Made by a program: the position numbers and the translations under genes. 64,000 bases of DNA from Cladorhizidae sp. MBARI D1340-BT2 (taxonomy: Eukaryota > Porifera > Demospongiae > Poecilosclerida > Cladorhizidae), in NCBI GenBank assembly GCA_028752905.1, contig JAQNBH010000014.1, positions 20,467,990 through 20,531,989 on the forward strand. The letters run 5' to 3'. The notes under the pieces are model-generated. The model did not search any database, had not been told where the DNA came from, and worked only from the letters and a program-made list of their open reading frames with translations. Each line of letters starts with the position of its first letter. The first letter of the stretch is position 1. Positions 34,327-47,465 of this stretch are shown here, piece by piece.

Positions 34327-36540
34327 ATGGATATCAGAAAGTTTTTATCTAGGAAGAGACCAAGTGAGGATATAGATGAATCTAATGATGAGCTAACTAG
34401 CACCGTAGCTACTCCTCAGTCTGATGATGAACCTAATGATGAGCTTACTAGTACAATAGCTACTCCTCAGTCTGATGACGAACCTATAACTCTAGCTACT
34501 CTCCAGTCTACGAACCTACCAAAGCTATAAAAAAAAAGTTTACAAATCCAGGCTCACTTACAGATCTCAATGGGAGTCTAAATAGCCTTGGATATATTAT
34601 TATGATGAGGTAGTTATGATGAGGTAGAGAAAGGTATGTTTTGCCAAATTGGTCAAAACCATGGAAAACCACCAGCAAATGCCCATGGAGCTTTGACATC
34701 TCGAGGAGTATTGGACTGGAACCGCGTCACTGAGTTACTCAAGCTGCAAAATGGCATGACTGCAAAGATGGCAGAACAGCCAAGTGTTGTTGATCTCCAA
34801 TGTGCTGCAGCTGTAAGGAGTGCCAATGAAAAGCGAGCAAATAACAGGGCAATACTTCTAAAATTGCTGCGCTCGGTCTACTTCTTGCTCAAACACGGAA
34901 TTCTCCATACTACCACCTTTCAGGCTAGCTGCTAGTGGTGACAAACTTCTTTAGCAACACAATAATGGGGCTCCTGCAAATGCATCATAAACCTCTAAAT
35001 TTTCTGTGACATCCCTCATAGAAGCTATTGCCACCTGGATCGATGGAAATCTTTTGGTTTGTTTAAAGGAGAGCCCGTACTTTTTGATCCTTGCTGATGA
35101 GTGTGAGGATATTAGCATACAAGAAGAACTTTCTGTGTGTTGCCAATGGATAGTAAATGGCCAGCCAGAGGAACATTTCCTAACAATCCTACACATTCTT
35201 GCTCATGATGCTGCAACCATCACAGAGTCACTGGAATCCTTTATTGACTTAAAACATCTTGATGACCGTAAATTGGTTGGCCAAGGATATGATGGTGCAG
35301 CGGTGTTTGCAGGAAGTAAAACTGGAGTGCATGTAAGGATGGAGACTACTCTGCACATGCCATGTACATCCATTGCTCTTGCCATGAGCTACAGAAGTAT
35401 AGAAGCAGCAGAGAGTGTTCTTGAGATAAAGAAGATTTTTGGCTTGATGGAAAATTTATGGAAACTCTTCTTCTACTCTGCCCCAAAAACTCAAGCCTTA
35501 AAAGAAGTACAGGCTTTTCTCAGATCGTCTGAATTTAAGATCGTGAAGCCTAGTGATATGCGTTGGCTTTCGAATGAGAAGAGTATGAGAACAATTCGAA
35601 AGGACCTTCCTGCTCCTGCAACAACTTTACGAGACCACAGGTAATGCAGAAGCATTCGGCTTGAGTACACTTCTTGCTACCTTTACTGCAAGCCAGTATT
35701 GGCTTTTTTCAGACATTTTGGCAAGAATGAATGCTTCTATGCAAAGGAAAGTTGCTGATTTCAGTTATTTACAGTTTTTATTGACGTGTACATTTGATGA
35801 ATTGCAGTCACTGAAGAATGAAAATGCAGAATGGTGTTCTTCCCCTAAATTAACTGGTACAAAGTTATAGACTGATGAATATGGCATAGATATTGGAAGA
35901 TATATTTCTGGATCAGCCCATTCAAGATTCATGTCCATCAACAATACTAAGTATCTTGATCACATTGCCATCCCATACATTGATGTTTTGATTGACAACA
36001 TCAAGGGGCGATTTTGTGATAAAGCAGTTCAACTACTAGTTGCCACATTCATCTCCAATCCTGCTTTGCTACCCACAGGAGAGTCTTTATTTTTCCATGG
36101 CCATCAATCGATTAAGAATTTGGCTGGATTCTATGGTAATGAAACCTCAGTGAAGTATAATGGTGTAACTTACACATCACCTCCACTTCCAGAAGAACTT
36201 GTGTCTGAATTGAAATTTTTCAGGAGGGCACTTCGCAAAGAAAAGGCGGTGATAATGCTTTCGAAGAAGCTAGCAAAACCTCTTAGCATGCAAGATGTAA
36301 TTCAGTCAATGAAAGCTACAGAAGCATAAGGCATATTTCCATAAACCTTTGCCCTCCTTCATATCATTTTGGTCTTGCCAATTGGGATTTCAACAGTGGA
36401 GTGATCTTTTAGTGAAATGAAAATGATTAAGACCAGACTTACAAATCACCTATCTGACTGTAACCTGTCTAGGTTAATGAAGATTGCTATAGAGCGACCA
36501 GAACTGATGAATGAGAAATTCTTGACATTTTAAAAGAAAC
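34327..36540 (+). pseudogene. hAT transposase relic (ZNF862/KIAA1586-like)
   Basis: A plus-strand transposase in five frames. It starts MDIRKFLSRKRPSED at 34327, has two tandem acidic repeats (ATPQSDDEP), a TTF-like region with HGALTSRGVLDWNR (34690), the catalytic block LADECEDISIQEEL (35090), LVGQGYDGAAVF (35275), MRWLSNEKSMR (35558) and, near 36410-36530, the C-terminal signature FSEMKMIKTRLTN. All canonical parts are present in order, so this was a full-length copy; stops and frame shifts disable it. Terminal repeats were not identified; a G/C-rich inverted structure at 36668-36745 may mark the right side. Confidence 0.8.
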
Positions 36541-38621
36541 TAATAGAAGAATTGATCTTTAATTAGCTGCACTGAGTATATATACTGTTATAATACACAT
36601 GCATGCACAAGCAATAATTTGTTTTCCTCTCCATGGCATTTAATTATCAATTTGATCTTAGCTATATAGTGGGGGGAAGGAGGGGGGGGGGGGGGAACTT
36701 GGGTCAGAGGGGGTAATCTCCCTCCCCCCCACTTCCTATATGAAATATGAAACCATGTATGGTATAAGTGTTACTACATGATAGGAGATGGGAATAGTGG
36801 GCTCACACAACCACCATTAGGTTTTAATCCAGTTCACTTCACCACCATACCATCCAATTCCTGGTGGTTGCCCACTCAAGTTTTAGCCAATAGAAGTTAT
36901 GCTTCTTGTGAAACTTCCTGCAAAGAGGGAATATAGTGCAAACACTTTTTAAATATCTTCCTGTATATAACACACACACACATATGCACACACACATACA
37001 CATATGCGCACACACACCAACAACACACACACATGCACACACTGCCTTCAATTGATACCATCATAATAGCAAGATAAGAGAGTCAACCAAAACTTATAAT
37101 GCCAATCTAACACAACCAGTGTGCGAATTATAACTAAAATCAAGCTGGAGGAAAATTGGGTATGAGACACATGGCATTCTAGCCAGCCCTGTCATTTCTT
37201 CTGAGAGCACACCACTCTGTCCACTCCTCTCCATGTCAAATGCTGTCATTTTAGAGTCAAAATTAATTGCCCCCAATACAACAATCAGGCTGCTACAGTT
37301 CAGAAAAGAGAAGGTTTAAGCCCAGTTCACAATATGGCACAAGTCAATCCATTGCGTGATCCATTGCTCTGATATTGTGAACCAGTTAACGCAACAGACT
37401 AGGGATCTAATGGATACTAGATATGAAATGCATGAGCTGGATTAGATTGCATCTAATCCATTGCATCAGACCAATCAGAATCCTAGAAAATATCTTGTGT
37501 TGAACTTTACACTACTTCCATATGTCTCTAGAATTATTGAAGTGGTGAGGAGCTTTCCCAACCTCTGGCTGGTCTCAGCTAGAGGCTATTAAGATGTTAG
37601 GCCCAAAGAAAATGCCGGGAAGGAAGTTGCTATCCGGGTAACTAGCTAGCTATTACCAGCTATAAGTTATTTCTGCACCTCCTCCTGCTAGCCAATAGCA
37701 AAATTAAATCCAACTCTTCCTCATTGCTAGTACTGCCATCTATTGTATTGGTCAAAGTTGAAACACACCAGTCTCAATCGATTCAATGCAAATATTGTGA
37801 ACTTTGCAGCAGAACAGAATGGATTACGCATCGCATGCAATGGAAATGGATTCAATGCAACAGATTGTCATCCGTCATATTGTGAACCGGCCTTTACGTG
37901 CAGGCAAATAACTCTTGAGACTGCTAGTAGCTGTCTTGTACCCTGTGCAGCAATCAGGTGGTTACAGTTCAGAATGGGCTAGGTTTACATGCCTCACCTG
38001 TGATTTGCCAATAGTAGCTAGTTTTGAGAAATTCAAAAACTAAGTGATTCCTGCTGAAGATCTTCTCAGACACAGAGCATGTAATATGTAATAACAAGAC
38101 AATTGTATGCATGTATCCCAGCTGCTGGACACATCTGCTATAATTATAAACAAGACCTATATACATGTACTGTAGTATTGTAGTATAGAAAACAAAGAAG
38201 TATTTCTGGTTGAGCTTGTTCCATTCCATTTTATTCACAGAGCAATTTAAGGAAGGACTAGTGGTCAATAATATCTTTTTTCTGACACGCCATAATTGTC
38301 TTGTAACTTCAATGAATGAAAATTGTATGATAAAAGATGTCTGTGCTTAATACATGGTAACAATATTATGCAGTTTTGTGTCAGGGGCATAAAATAGTGG
38401 AGATCCTACATTCTGCAAGGATCTTTGACCATACAATACTCATATGAACTTCAAACCTTTTTATATCTCCATCAATAACTACATAAAAGATTGTCCCATA
38501 AAAGATTGTTGGAAGTAGCAGACTTTAGAGATTCTGATTGCTCTTGTTAACTCAGTTATTATTCATTTAATTTTTTGGTCTGATTTAAGACGTTGCCCCA
38601 AGTCCCATAATTATCCTTAGA
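36541..38621. other. Non-coding, simple repeats
   Basis: Contains a G run (36680-36695) with a matching C-rich tract, and a CA/TG tract at 36968-37040. No gene is recognised; open frames here lack family character. Confidence 0.4.
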
Positions 38622-38698
38622 CTCTCAGCCTGGAAACAGGACACCTAGGCTCAGCCTGGAAACAGAACACCTAGGCTCAGCCTGGAAACAGGACACTG
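38622..38698. repeat. 27-bp tandem repeat, three copies
   Basis: The unit ctcagcctggaaacaggaca plus cctagg occurs three times. Confidence 0.92.
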
Positions 38699-39929
38699 TA
38701 GTGTTCTGTACAATCACTGTTCAGAACCTATTCACTATAAGTTCTTTTTCTCTTCCTGCACAAACAGGGCCACAATAGTAACTGCCCTTCTAATAATAAT
38801 CACAGGTAAATAAAGTTACATGTATTGTAGGTGGCCACTAAATCTCCTATTAGACAATATAGAGTGTACACATATGCTATAGACTTTTAACATTACAAGC
38901 ATACGACTATATTCACTCGAATAGAAGTAGCGACTTATACATAATTATTTATTTTAGCTGCCATGGTTTGTGACACACAGTTACACAAGTGCTGTGGTAT
39001 AACACATGCACAGTGCAAAAGAAAAGTTGAAAAGACTGCCTTTAGCCTCTGAATCCTAGGGTACTCTTGGATCAGAAGTGAAAGGCTGTGGAGGAGGGGG
39101 CTGTTCATTATACAACACTTCTGTGGCTGCGTACGCAACCTACATTAGTAGTTTGTTTATAAAAATAATAATCACAGGTAAATAAAGTTACATGTATAGA
39201 AGATATTTTCAGTCAGTTACTGAGTTCCTGCTCGTCAACAAGAAGTTTATTATCTTCTTCATCCCATTGCTCCAGGGAAGTGAATGCATCTTCTCCCTCA
39301 CTGTCTCTCTTCGAACAGCTGGCGAGTATGTAGTTTCAGCAATGGCTGCAACAGCTGAAGCTGCTACTCTCCTTGAGGCAGCGTTTTCAGATCCTTCTAC
39401 ATACACCTTCACAGATATTGCACAAGCAAGCTTTTATAAACCTGGCAGCTTTTATAGTTGAGTGCAACAGATTAACCAAATGTGCGCTGGTACTAGTACA
39501 TTGATAATTTACTACACTGTAGGTGTGCCGCAATTGGAAGTCTACATTTTCGAGTGTGACTTCTAATCAAGTGGACATGTACATAGATAATATAGATAGA
39601 CCTATCCCTACTGCAATGCCATTATGCAGACACATGTCTAGCATGATACAGTAAGTCTCTCTAAAAGAATATTATTACTACCCTATAGGAACACATTCAA
39701 TACAATGCAATCACTTCCTCAATAATCAACTTAAATTTAACTTATATGTGCTCACTCAATATTTCTAGATAGATGCTCTAACCTTCATCAGGATTATGCA
39801 TTATGATGTTTTTCCATTGATTTTTAAAGGAAACTCCTGATGACAAATATCTGATCTTCCTTGTTCTCATACTCGACGTTCTCAATTCCTTCTTGAGAGA
39901 GCTAATAGCCATGGCAGCTTCAGACAGTC
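38699..39929. other. 5' flank of the membrane-protein gene
   Basis: No confident exon. A block at 39700-39800 resembles the Penelope-associated sequence at 50576-50720 (aataatcaactt, then agatgctctaaccttcatca), with a decayed hammerhead-like core on the minus strand. Confidence 0.4.
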
Positions 39930-40760
39930 ATGTTGCTTGTTGCTGGCATTGCTACGGTAGCCTGTTTCGGTATTCTGGGCTTCATTCTCATCGGCCTTTT
40001 GCCCTTTACCTTCTGCTTCACTATCCTGAACCCACCAACGATAAGTGCATGGCTGGTGCGATTGGTTGCCGTGGTGCTATATTTTTACAGCGACAATATT
40101 GGCTACATTCTGCAGAGGTACGGAGAAGAGTTGGGATGCGGGGATATGTGCATCAAAAACAATCGCATCGCAGCAGTGGTCCTCTTAGGAAGTTCTATGA
40201 TCTTCATGCAAATCATTCCTTTGCTACTCAGAGACATAGCAATACTGATCAAAGAGAACTACCACTACAAACATGGTGAGTGGTACTACACTCTGGACTT
40301 GGTGGCACTCTTGGTTAGAATAGACACCATCTTCACCATTACAGCCATCATGTCCCAAACTAGTGCCTATTGTGGCCTCATTGACAGGAGCTTGGGCTGG
40401 TCGTTCTTCACCATCTGCACCATCATCGGTATCGCTGCCCTCATCATCACGAGCATATACAATGCATCTAAGATCGATGATGAACATGCTATCAAAAACT
40501 TACCAGCCATGGGTGCTACGCCCATCCTCGTGGTGATCCTCCTCAGCATCAGTCTGCCACTGTACCTCCTCGCAGACAACCAGCAGCCCTTAGGCTGTGT
40601 GTGGGGGTGTGATTCCTATGCCAACAACATGACTGCCATCGTTGCTGCTGACTCTGGAATCAATTGCAACATGAAGGCTAATAGTGGACTGAGGCTCGGC
40701 TTCATGACGGCCATCTTTGCATTTGTGCTTTTGTCACTGGCACTGCTGGGATGTAATTGA
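39930..40760 (+). CDS. Multi-pass membrane protein, 276 residues, unknown family
   Basis: A single uninterrupted frame from ATG at 39930 to TGA at 40758-40760, the longest undamaged host-like gene here. An in-frame TAG lies eight codons upstream of the ATG, which fixes the start unless splicing occurs. Hydrophobic segments at about residues 1-33, 40-62, 78-105, 118-140, 152-175, 193-214 and 253-275 suggest seven membrane passes. Short charged or cysteine-containing loops join them; the loop at about 214-250 holds several cysteines and two NMT/NNM-type asparagines and may be extracellular. The architecture is receptor- or transporter-like, but I recognise no GPCR or transporter signature and do not assign a function. 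No frameshifts, unlike its neighbours. Confidence 0.7.
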   Translation: MLLVAGIATVACFGILGFILIGLLPFTFCFTILNPPTISAWLVRLVAVVLYFYSDNIGYILQRYGEELGCGDMCIKNNRIAAVVLLGSSMIFMQIIPLLLRDIAILIKENYHYKHGEWYYTLDLVALLVRIDTIFTITAIMSQTSAYCGLIDRSLGWSFFTICTIIGIAALIITSIYNASKIDDEHAIKNLPAMGATPILVVILLSISLPLYLLADNQQPLGCVWGCDSYANNMTAIVAADSGINCNMKANSGLRLGFMTAIFAFVLLSLALLGCN

Positions 40761-42473
40761 AGGGTTGAAAATATCGTCTAAATTAACCCAATAACCAACT
40801 CACACCATATTGACTGAAATGCATACTAACTGCCAACTGAATGCCACAATTATTAACAATTCCACCAGAAAACATTAGTAATTTTTGGCTTTGAATAATA
40901 TTTTTGAATTTAATGTTTATTCTTCAAGGAATGCTGCATAATATATATAATATAATATTATATATAGATTTATTTTTAGTAAATGTTTTTAAGTTTGTAT
41001 GTATATTTCAAATGAAATGGCCCCAACAACCTCCTTATATTGAACAGGCATGCTGGGACAGCATAATTACACCAGTGACTAGATGATGGTTGCAGTGTAT
41101 GATAACAACAATGAATGATAATCTGTTGATGATTTGTAGCACTGAAGGAGTACTCTGTCAGTCAATTGTAGAGAGAAATATATGGTCAGGTTATATATAG
41201 GCAACAGTCAACATATTTATGTCAACTGTATTCGTGATTAATTAGAGCTACTGGAAATACAAAATGCCAAATCAGCACCCTTACAAGCTGTTCCTATGTT
41301 GTGGCCTTCTTAATTATTAGCAATAAGCACTTCAATCAGCACCTTGTGTCGTGTGTAATTCTAGATATAACCCAACTATTGTTAAATCTGTCTAGATTTA
41401 ATAATAGACATGAAAACAAGAGTAGCCAATGAATATATATATAGTAACATAATTATGATTAAAACATGAGCTTTGGTTGTTTACATTCCATCCCATCAGG
41501 CACATCTCTCCTGGCACATCACTTTGTCTTAATGTTGCTGATGTACATCATTGTTGCCGCTCAGAAGCTTCTTGGCACTGCTCGGAAGTCTACTGTTCCT
41601 GGAAAACCAGATCAAGCTGCCACCTTACTCTCGGCCTTCACTCTCGCTGGGGCGTTGAGCTCTTCCTACCTTCTACAGAACTGTCAGCTGTGCCACCCTC
41701 ACTGCACAGTCCCGCTGACACGACAGATATGCCAAAAGTCCCGTATTTGCTTGCCACTCCTGTTTTAAACCCAGGCAGTTCACTCTTTAATGTTTTATAG
41801 CCAAGGTCAGCTATGGAATGGAGAAACGTGTGATGAATGATGAGTCTCCCTTGTGAACTGACTAGTAGCTAGCCGGTATAGGCCAGCGCCTTCCACCACA
41901 ATTAGCATAACCTTCGCACTCTAGCTGCAAGCATTATTATGGCTCCACCTACTTCAAAATGTTATCACAACTAACTACCAGCTGAATTTCTAGAACCACT
42001 TCCCGATCAGCTCATGCTCTTTATCAGACAATCAAGTCTGTCAATGTGTCTGCTTCAGACCATGTCCATGAGTCCCTGTCAAGTTTCACAATTCCCATGT
42101 AGAAAACAAGCACAAACTACTGCAGGACTGGAGGAGAACCAAATTTAATCTGCTGTGACTGAACATATCTCCATGTTTTGTGAAATAGTCAGATCCTTGA
42201 AAATGCCAATGCAGGAAAGGTTTGGACATCTGGAAAGAAACCACTGTAAGCATTTGATCTCAAATTCCGCTTTTCTGCAACCTTGGACATCAAACATATG
42301 GTCAATAAACGCACTGATTCATGTTTGAGGTGCAGTTTATTTTGACTTCACAGCAGTGGAACTAGCAATCCTTGCTTCCAGATGCCCAAACCTTTCCAGT
42401 GGCTTCACATCATCATGATAACCTCGTTAAAAGTGTCAAGATCAGTACAGGATTAGGACTTCAGCTACATGTA
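40761..42473. other. Non-coding, nothing assigned
   Basis: Overlapping frames at 41466-41800 (about 100 codons in two frames) might reflect a decayed coding segment but show no known motif. Confidence 0.35.
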
Positions 42474-42552
42474 TGGTTAGGGCCAGGGCAGTGGCTAGGG
42501 TTAGAGCCAAGCAGCGGCTAGGGTTAGAGCCAAGCAGCGGCTAGGGTTCAGT
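42474..42552. repeat. 23-bp tandem repeat, about three copies
   Basis: The unit ggctagggttagagccaagc plus agc is repeated; the edges are diverged. Confidence 0.85.
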
Positions 42553-42820
42553 TGTTAAGGTTGGGGACAGGGCAGGAACTCAGCATCTCAATGCAACAAT
42601 GCTCATGCCTCATAATGATCCTATAATGCTAGGATTTTAGCCAACACTATGGGGAACCAGCATATTCCGCTCCCCCCATAGCCACCTATAATTATTACTG
42701 TACCTGGCTGCATGAATATACAAATATACAAATAAGAATTAGTAAAAAGCTATTTGCCCCAATTAACTCCACCTAAATATGGTTGGTGGTGATATACTGA
42801 GCGTTTATGTTTAAGTAAGG

Positions 42821-43400
42821 GGGACATACATAACCATAAAGTAGAACAAGTGTTAAAAACTTGGGGTTATCACTTTATAGCTCCATAGATTCTGCATATA
42901 TCGTCAAAAGATGGGTCCCTCTGTGTGCTCTACTTCGATACTTCATAGTTATAACTATACCCAAGTTACTGGAGCTGGATTGGCTGAGTGCCTGATTTCT
43001 CTGCATAAATATCTCCAGATTGCCAAGTGCTAGTGCTAAAATTTGTGTCGTCAAGCCCGCAGTTGAAAAATGAATTTCCTTAAAATACCTTACAATTTTA
43101 TTTTCCAACCGCGTTATTGACCATGTTCTTAGCCTAATGAAAAAAGTCATTGCATGCAGTAGCCACTGCAGCTCTCTAGCACTTGGCAACCTGGATATAT
43201 TTATGCAGAGAAATGAGGCACTCAGAGCTCCACTAACTTGGGTATAGTTGTACCTATGAAAAGGTTTTAGTATCAAAAGAGAGCAGAGCACACAGAGAGA
43301 CCGATCTTTTGAGTCAACTCCATACATGAAGTTTGCAGAATCTACGGAGCTATAAAGTGGAATAAGTTTTTAATACTTGCTACTTTATAGTTTTGTCCCT
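42821..43400. mobile_element. Foldback element with about 250-bp inverted arms
   Basis: The two halves are inverted copies. From the outside in, the shared blocks are ctataaagtag, taaaaactt, cactttatagctcc, agattctgca, ctctgtgtgctct, aactatacccaagtta, ctctgcataaatat and tgccaagtgctag, meeting near 43110. Outer ends are approximate and no clean target duplication was found. Low-identity kin lie at 1195-1530. No transposase; probably a MITE or foldback of unknown superfamily. Confidence 0.75.
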
Positions 43401-43460
43401 GTATCCTTTTACCAAACATAATATGCATGTCACCCATGCCGGGATAGGATAACACACCAC

Positions 43461-43605
43461 TGTGTCATAGACAGCATAACATTATAGATGTATACCCACA
43501 CAGACAGCATAACATTAGATGTATACCCACACAGTCTGTCAGGATAGGACAACACTCACCACTATGTCATAGACACCATAACATTAGATGTATACCCACA
43601 CAGAC
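43461..43605. repeat. Short direct repeats
   Basis: The phrase cataacattagatgtatacc followed by cacacag recurs three times with spacers of varied length. Confidence 0.75.
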
Positions 43606-46600
43606 ACCCTGTTGGGATATAGGGCTAGGGATATGGGGCTAGGGGTATACAGCTAGAGATATAGAGATAAGGTATAGGGCTAGAGATATAGGATCAGGGT
43701 ATAGTGTTAGTAGTATATTTAGGGCTAGAGATCAGGATATAGGGCTAGAGATATGGGGCTAGGGGTATACAGCTAAAGATATAGGAATAAGGTATAGGGC
43801 TAGAGATATAGGATCAGGGTATAGCGTTAGGAGTATATTTAGGGCTAGAGATCAGGATATAGGGCTAGGGATATGGGGCTCTAGGGGTATACAGCTAGAG
43901 ATATAGGGATAAGGTACAGGGCTAGAGATATAGGATCAGTGTATAGCGTTAGGAGTATAGGGCCAGAGATCAGGGTCAGGGTACAGGGCTATGGGGATAG
44001 GACTAGAGATACATAAGGTCAGGGTATAGATATATAGGGTCAGGTTATAGGACTAGAGTTATAGGGCCAGTGTATAGATATAGGGTATAATGCTAGAGAT
44101 ATAGGATCAGGGTATAGGGTTAGATAAATAGGGCCAGGGTATAGGTCTCGAGATATAGAGCAAGATATAGGTGTCAGGATATAGGGTTAAGATATAGGGT
44201 CAGTTTATAGGGTTAGAGATATAGGGCCATGGTATATGGGTATATGGGTAGTCAGGGGAGATATAGGGTCAAGGTATAGAGCTGGAGATAATAATATAGT
44301 GTCAGGGTCTAAGGCTAGAGATATAATATAGGGATAGAGATATAGGGTCAGGGTATTGAGCTAGATATATAGGGCTAGAAATATAGGGTCAGTGTATAGG
44401 GCTAGGGGTATAGGGCTAGAGAAATAAGGTCAAGGTATAGGGATAGAGATGTATAGAGTCAGGTTATAGGGATAGAGGTATAGGGTCAGGGTATAGGCCT
44501 ATGGATATAGGGCTAGGGACACAGGGCTAGGGATACAGGGCTAGAGATACAGGGTCAGGGCTACACATTTAGTATTGTAGGGCTAGAGATATAGGGTCAG
44601 GATATAGGCTGGGAGTATAGGGCTAGAGATATAGGGTCAGCATATAGGCTGGGAGTATAGGGCTAGAGATATAGGGTCAGCATATAATGCTATAGATATA
44701 GGAATCAGGTGTAGGGCTAGATACATGCAGGATCAGGATATAAGTGCTAGGTCGATAGGTCTAGAGATCCATAGGGTCAGGGTACGGGATAGAGATATAG
44801 GGCCAGTGTATAGGGCTGGAGATATTTAGGGTGACGGTATAGGGCTAGAGATATAGGGTCCGGATTTAGAGCTAAACAATAGGGTCAAGTTGGCTAGAGA
44901 TATAGTGTTGGAGATTTAGGGTCCGGGTATAGGGATAGAGATATATTTTCAGCATATAGGGCTGGAGATATAGGGTGAGCGTATGGGCTAGAGATACATT
45001 GTATAAGGCCAGGGTGTATGGTTAGAGATAAATACAGTCAGGGTAAAGGGATAGAGATATAGTGTCTGGTTATTAGGGTTATAGTTATAGGGTATGTTTA
45101 TATGGCAGGGTCAAGGTATAGTATAGGGCTAAGGATATAGGGCTAGGGATACAGGGCTGATGGTATAGGACTAGCAATATAGGGCTAGGATATAGGGATA
45201 GGGATAGAGAGCTAGGGATATAGGGATAGAGAGATAGGGTCAGAGTATAGGGCTTGCGTATAAAGCTAGAGATATAGGGTCGGGAAATAGGGATAAAGAT
45301 ATTAGGGTCAGGTTATATTGATACAGTATTATTGGGATAGAGGTATAGGGTCAGGGTAGAGGGCTAACAGTATAGGGCGCTAGAGATATAGGGTCAGGAT
45401 ATATAAGGATAGAGATATATAGGGTAAGGGTATATGGATAAAGATATAGGGTCAGGACATAGGACTAGAGATACATGGGGTCAGGGTATAGGGATAGAGA
45501 TATAGGGCCAGGGATATAGGGATAGAGATATAGGGTCAGGGTTTAGAGCTAAACAATAGGTTCAAGTTATAGGGCTAGAGATATAGTTTTGGAGATTTAG
45601 GGTCCGGGTATAGGGATAGAGCTGGGTGGCCTAGAGATACATAGTATAAGGCCAGGGTGTATGGTTAGAGATAAATACAGTCAGGGTATAGGGATAGAGA
45701 GATATTTTCAGCGTATAGGGCTGGAGAGGTAGGGTGAGGGTATATGGAGTTGAGACAGGAGGCAGGAGAGATGGAGTTGAGACTGGAGGGGGGAGAGATG
45801 GAGTTGAGACTGGAGGGGGGAGAGATGGAGTTCAGACAGGAGGGAGGAGAGATGGAGTTGAGACAGGAGGGGGGGGAGAGATTATGGGCTAGAGATACAT
45901 TGTATAAGGCCAGGGTGTATGGTTAGAGATAAATACAGTTAGGGTATAGGGATAGAGATATAGGGTCAGGGTATAGGGCTAGATATATAGGGTCAGGGTA
46001 TAGGGTTAGATTTATAGGGTTAGATTTATAGGGTCAGGTTACTGGGCGAGAAAGATAGGGTCAGTGTTTAGGGTTAGAGATGTAGGCTCAATGTATAGGG
46101 CTACAGGTGAGATATAGGGCTAGATATATAGTGTCAAGTTATATGGAGAGTGCCAGGGTATAGGACTAGATATATAGGGCAGGGTATAGTGCTAGAGATA
46201 TAGTAGGGTGGTATAGGGCTAGGGGTATACGGCTAGAGATATAAGATCAGAGTATATGGCTGGAGATATAGTTTCAGGGCATAGGGCTAGAGTAATAGGG
46301 TGATGGTAGGGCTAGAGATGTAGGATCAGGGTATAAGGCTAGGATTATAGGGCTAGAGATAGAGATACAGGGTATAGGGCTAGAGGTGTACGGTTGTGGT
46401 ATACTAGGGCTAGAGATATAGGGCTAGAGATATAGGGTCACGGTACAGGGCTAGAAGTACAGTATAAGTTCATAGTATAGGGCTAAAGACATAGGGCTAG
46501 AGATATAAGTTCAGGATATAGGTCTAGAGATATAGGGTCAGGGTATAGGGCTAGAGATATGGGGTAGAGCTAGGTCAGGGTATATGTCTAGATATCTAGG

Positions 46601-46620
46601 CTCAGGGTATAGGGCTAAAG
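43606..46620. repeat. 3-kb minisatellite, about 27-bp composite unit
   Basis: Built from two alternating half-units, tatagggctagaga (14 bp) and tatagggtcaggg (13 bp), with extensive divergence, missing halves and local rearrangement. A foreign 27-bp purine-rich array (ggagttgagacaggagg type) is embedded at 45749-45882. Confidence 0.92.
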
Positions 46621-46648
46621 ATAGAAACATCTAAATGCAGAAAGGAAG

Positions 46649-47165
46649 ATGAGTACACCAGTATATACCGGCAATGAGGGGTCTAAAAAGAAGGATCCTA
46701 TGATAGTGATTCCTTATGCAACAGGGATGAGTGAACACATCAGGAGGCTCTGGAGGATCTTCAGACCAGGAAGAGCTCTGAGGATACAACTGAGCAGAGT
46801 GAATGATGTTTTACCAGCTAATATGCACTCATGAGTTGTATACCGCATTCCTTGTAGTTGTGGGAAATACTACATAGGGGAGACCATCAGAAGATTGCAG
46901 ACCAGAGTGAAAGAACATTAAGATGCCTATAGAAATTGTAATAAAGAGAAGTCTGCAATTGCTGAGCATGCATGGGATAATGGACATCCTATTTTGTGGG
47001 AGGAAGCCAATATCTTGGAACAGGCCAGAAGACAGAAGGAACTGCTAGTGAAGGAGGCATTGCACATCGGCCTAGCACCAAAGTGAGAGCGGTTCAATCG
47101 AGACTGTGGAATGGACTTGCCTGGCTGCTGGGGAGCCACTCTCAAGAGCCTGAACTTGAAGCCAC
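46649..47165 (+). pseudogene. Penelope-like element C-terminus with GIY-YIG endonuclease
   Basis: A single reading frame covers this segment. It encodes IPYATGMSEHIRRLWRIF, then VVYRIPCSCGKYYIGET (the GIY-YIG core with its cysteine pair), SAIAEHAWDNGHPI and KEALHIGLAPK, ending DLPGCWGATLKS. Penelope-like elements carry this GIY-YIG nuclease after their reverse transcriptase. Three in-frame stops interrupt it (TGA near 46832, TAA near 46919, TGA near 47084); no indels are needed. The reverse transcriptase is missing: the copy is truncated on its 5' side, at the edge of the 3-kb minisatellite. Confidence 0.8.
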
Positions 47166-47299
47166 GGTCACCATAATTATTACTTTTATTATCATTATCA
47201 TTATATTTTATCATTATATTTTTAATTTTTTTATTTGTTATCCGTTAATTATTTAAATGTTATTATTGTTGTTGTTGTTCTACTACTAACACTATTATT

Positions 47300-47465
<166 letters not shown>

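Noticed and set aside
36668..36745. G-rich and C-rich inverted tracts as hAT terminal repeats
   Set aside because: Low complexity; no matching left end near 34.0-34.3 kb and no 8-bp duplication.
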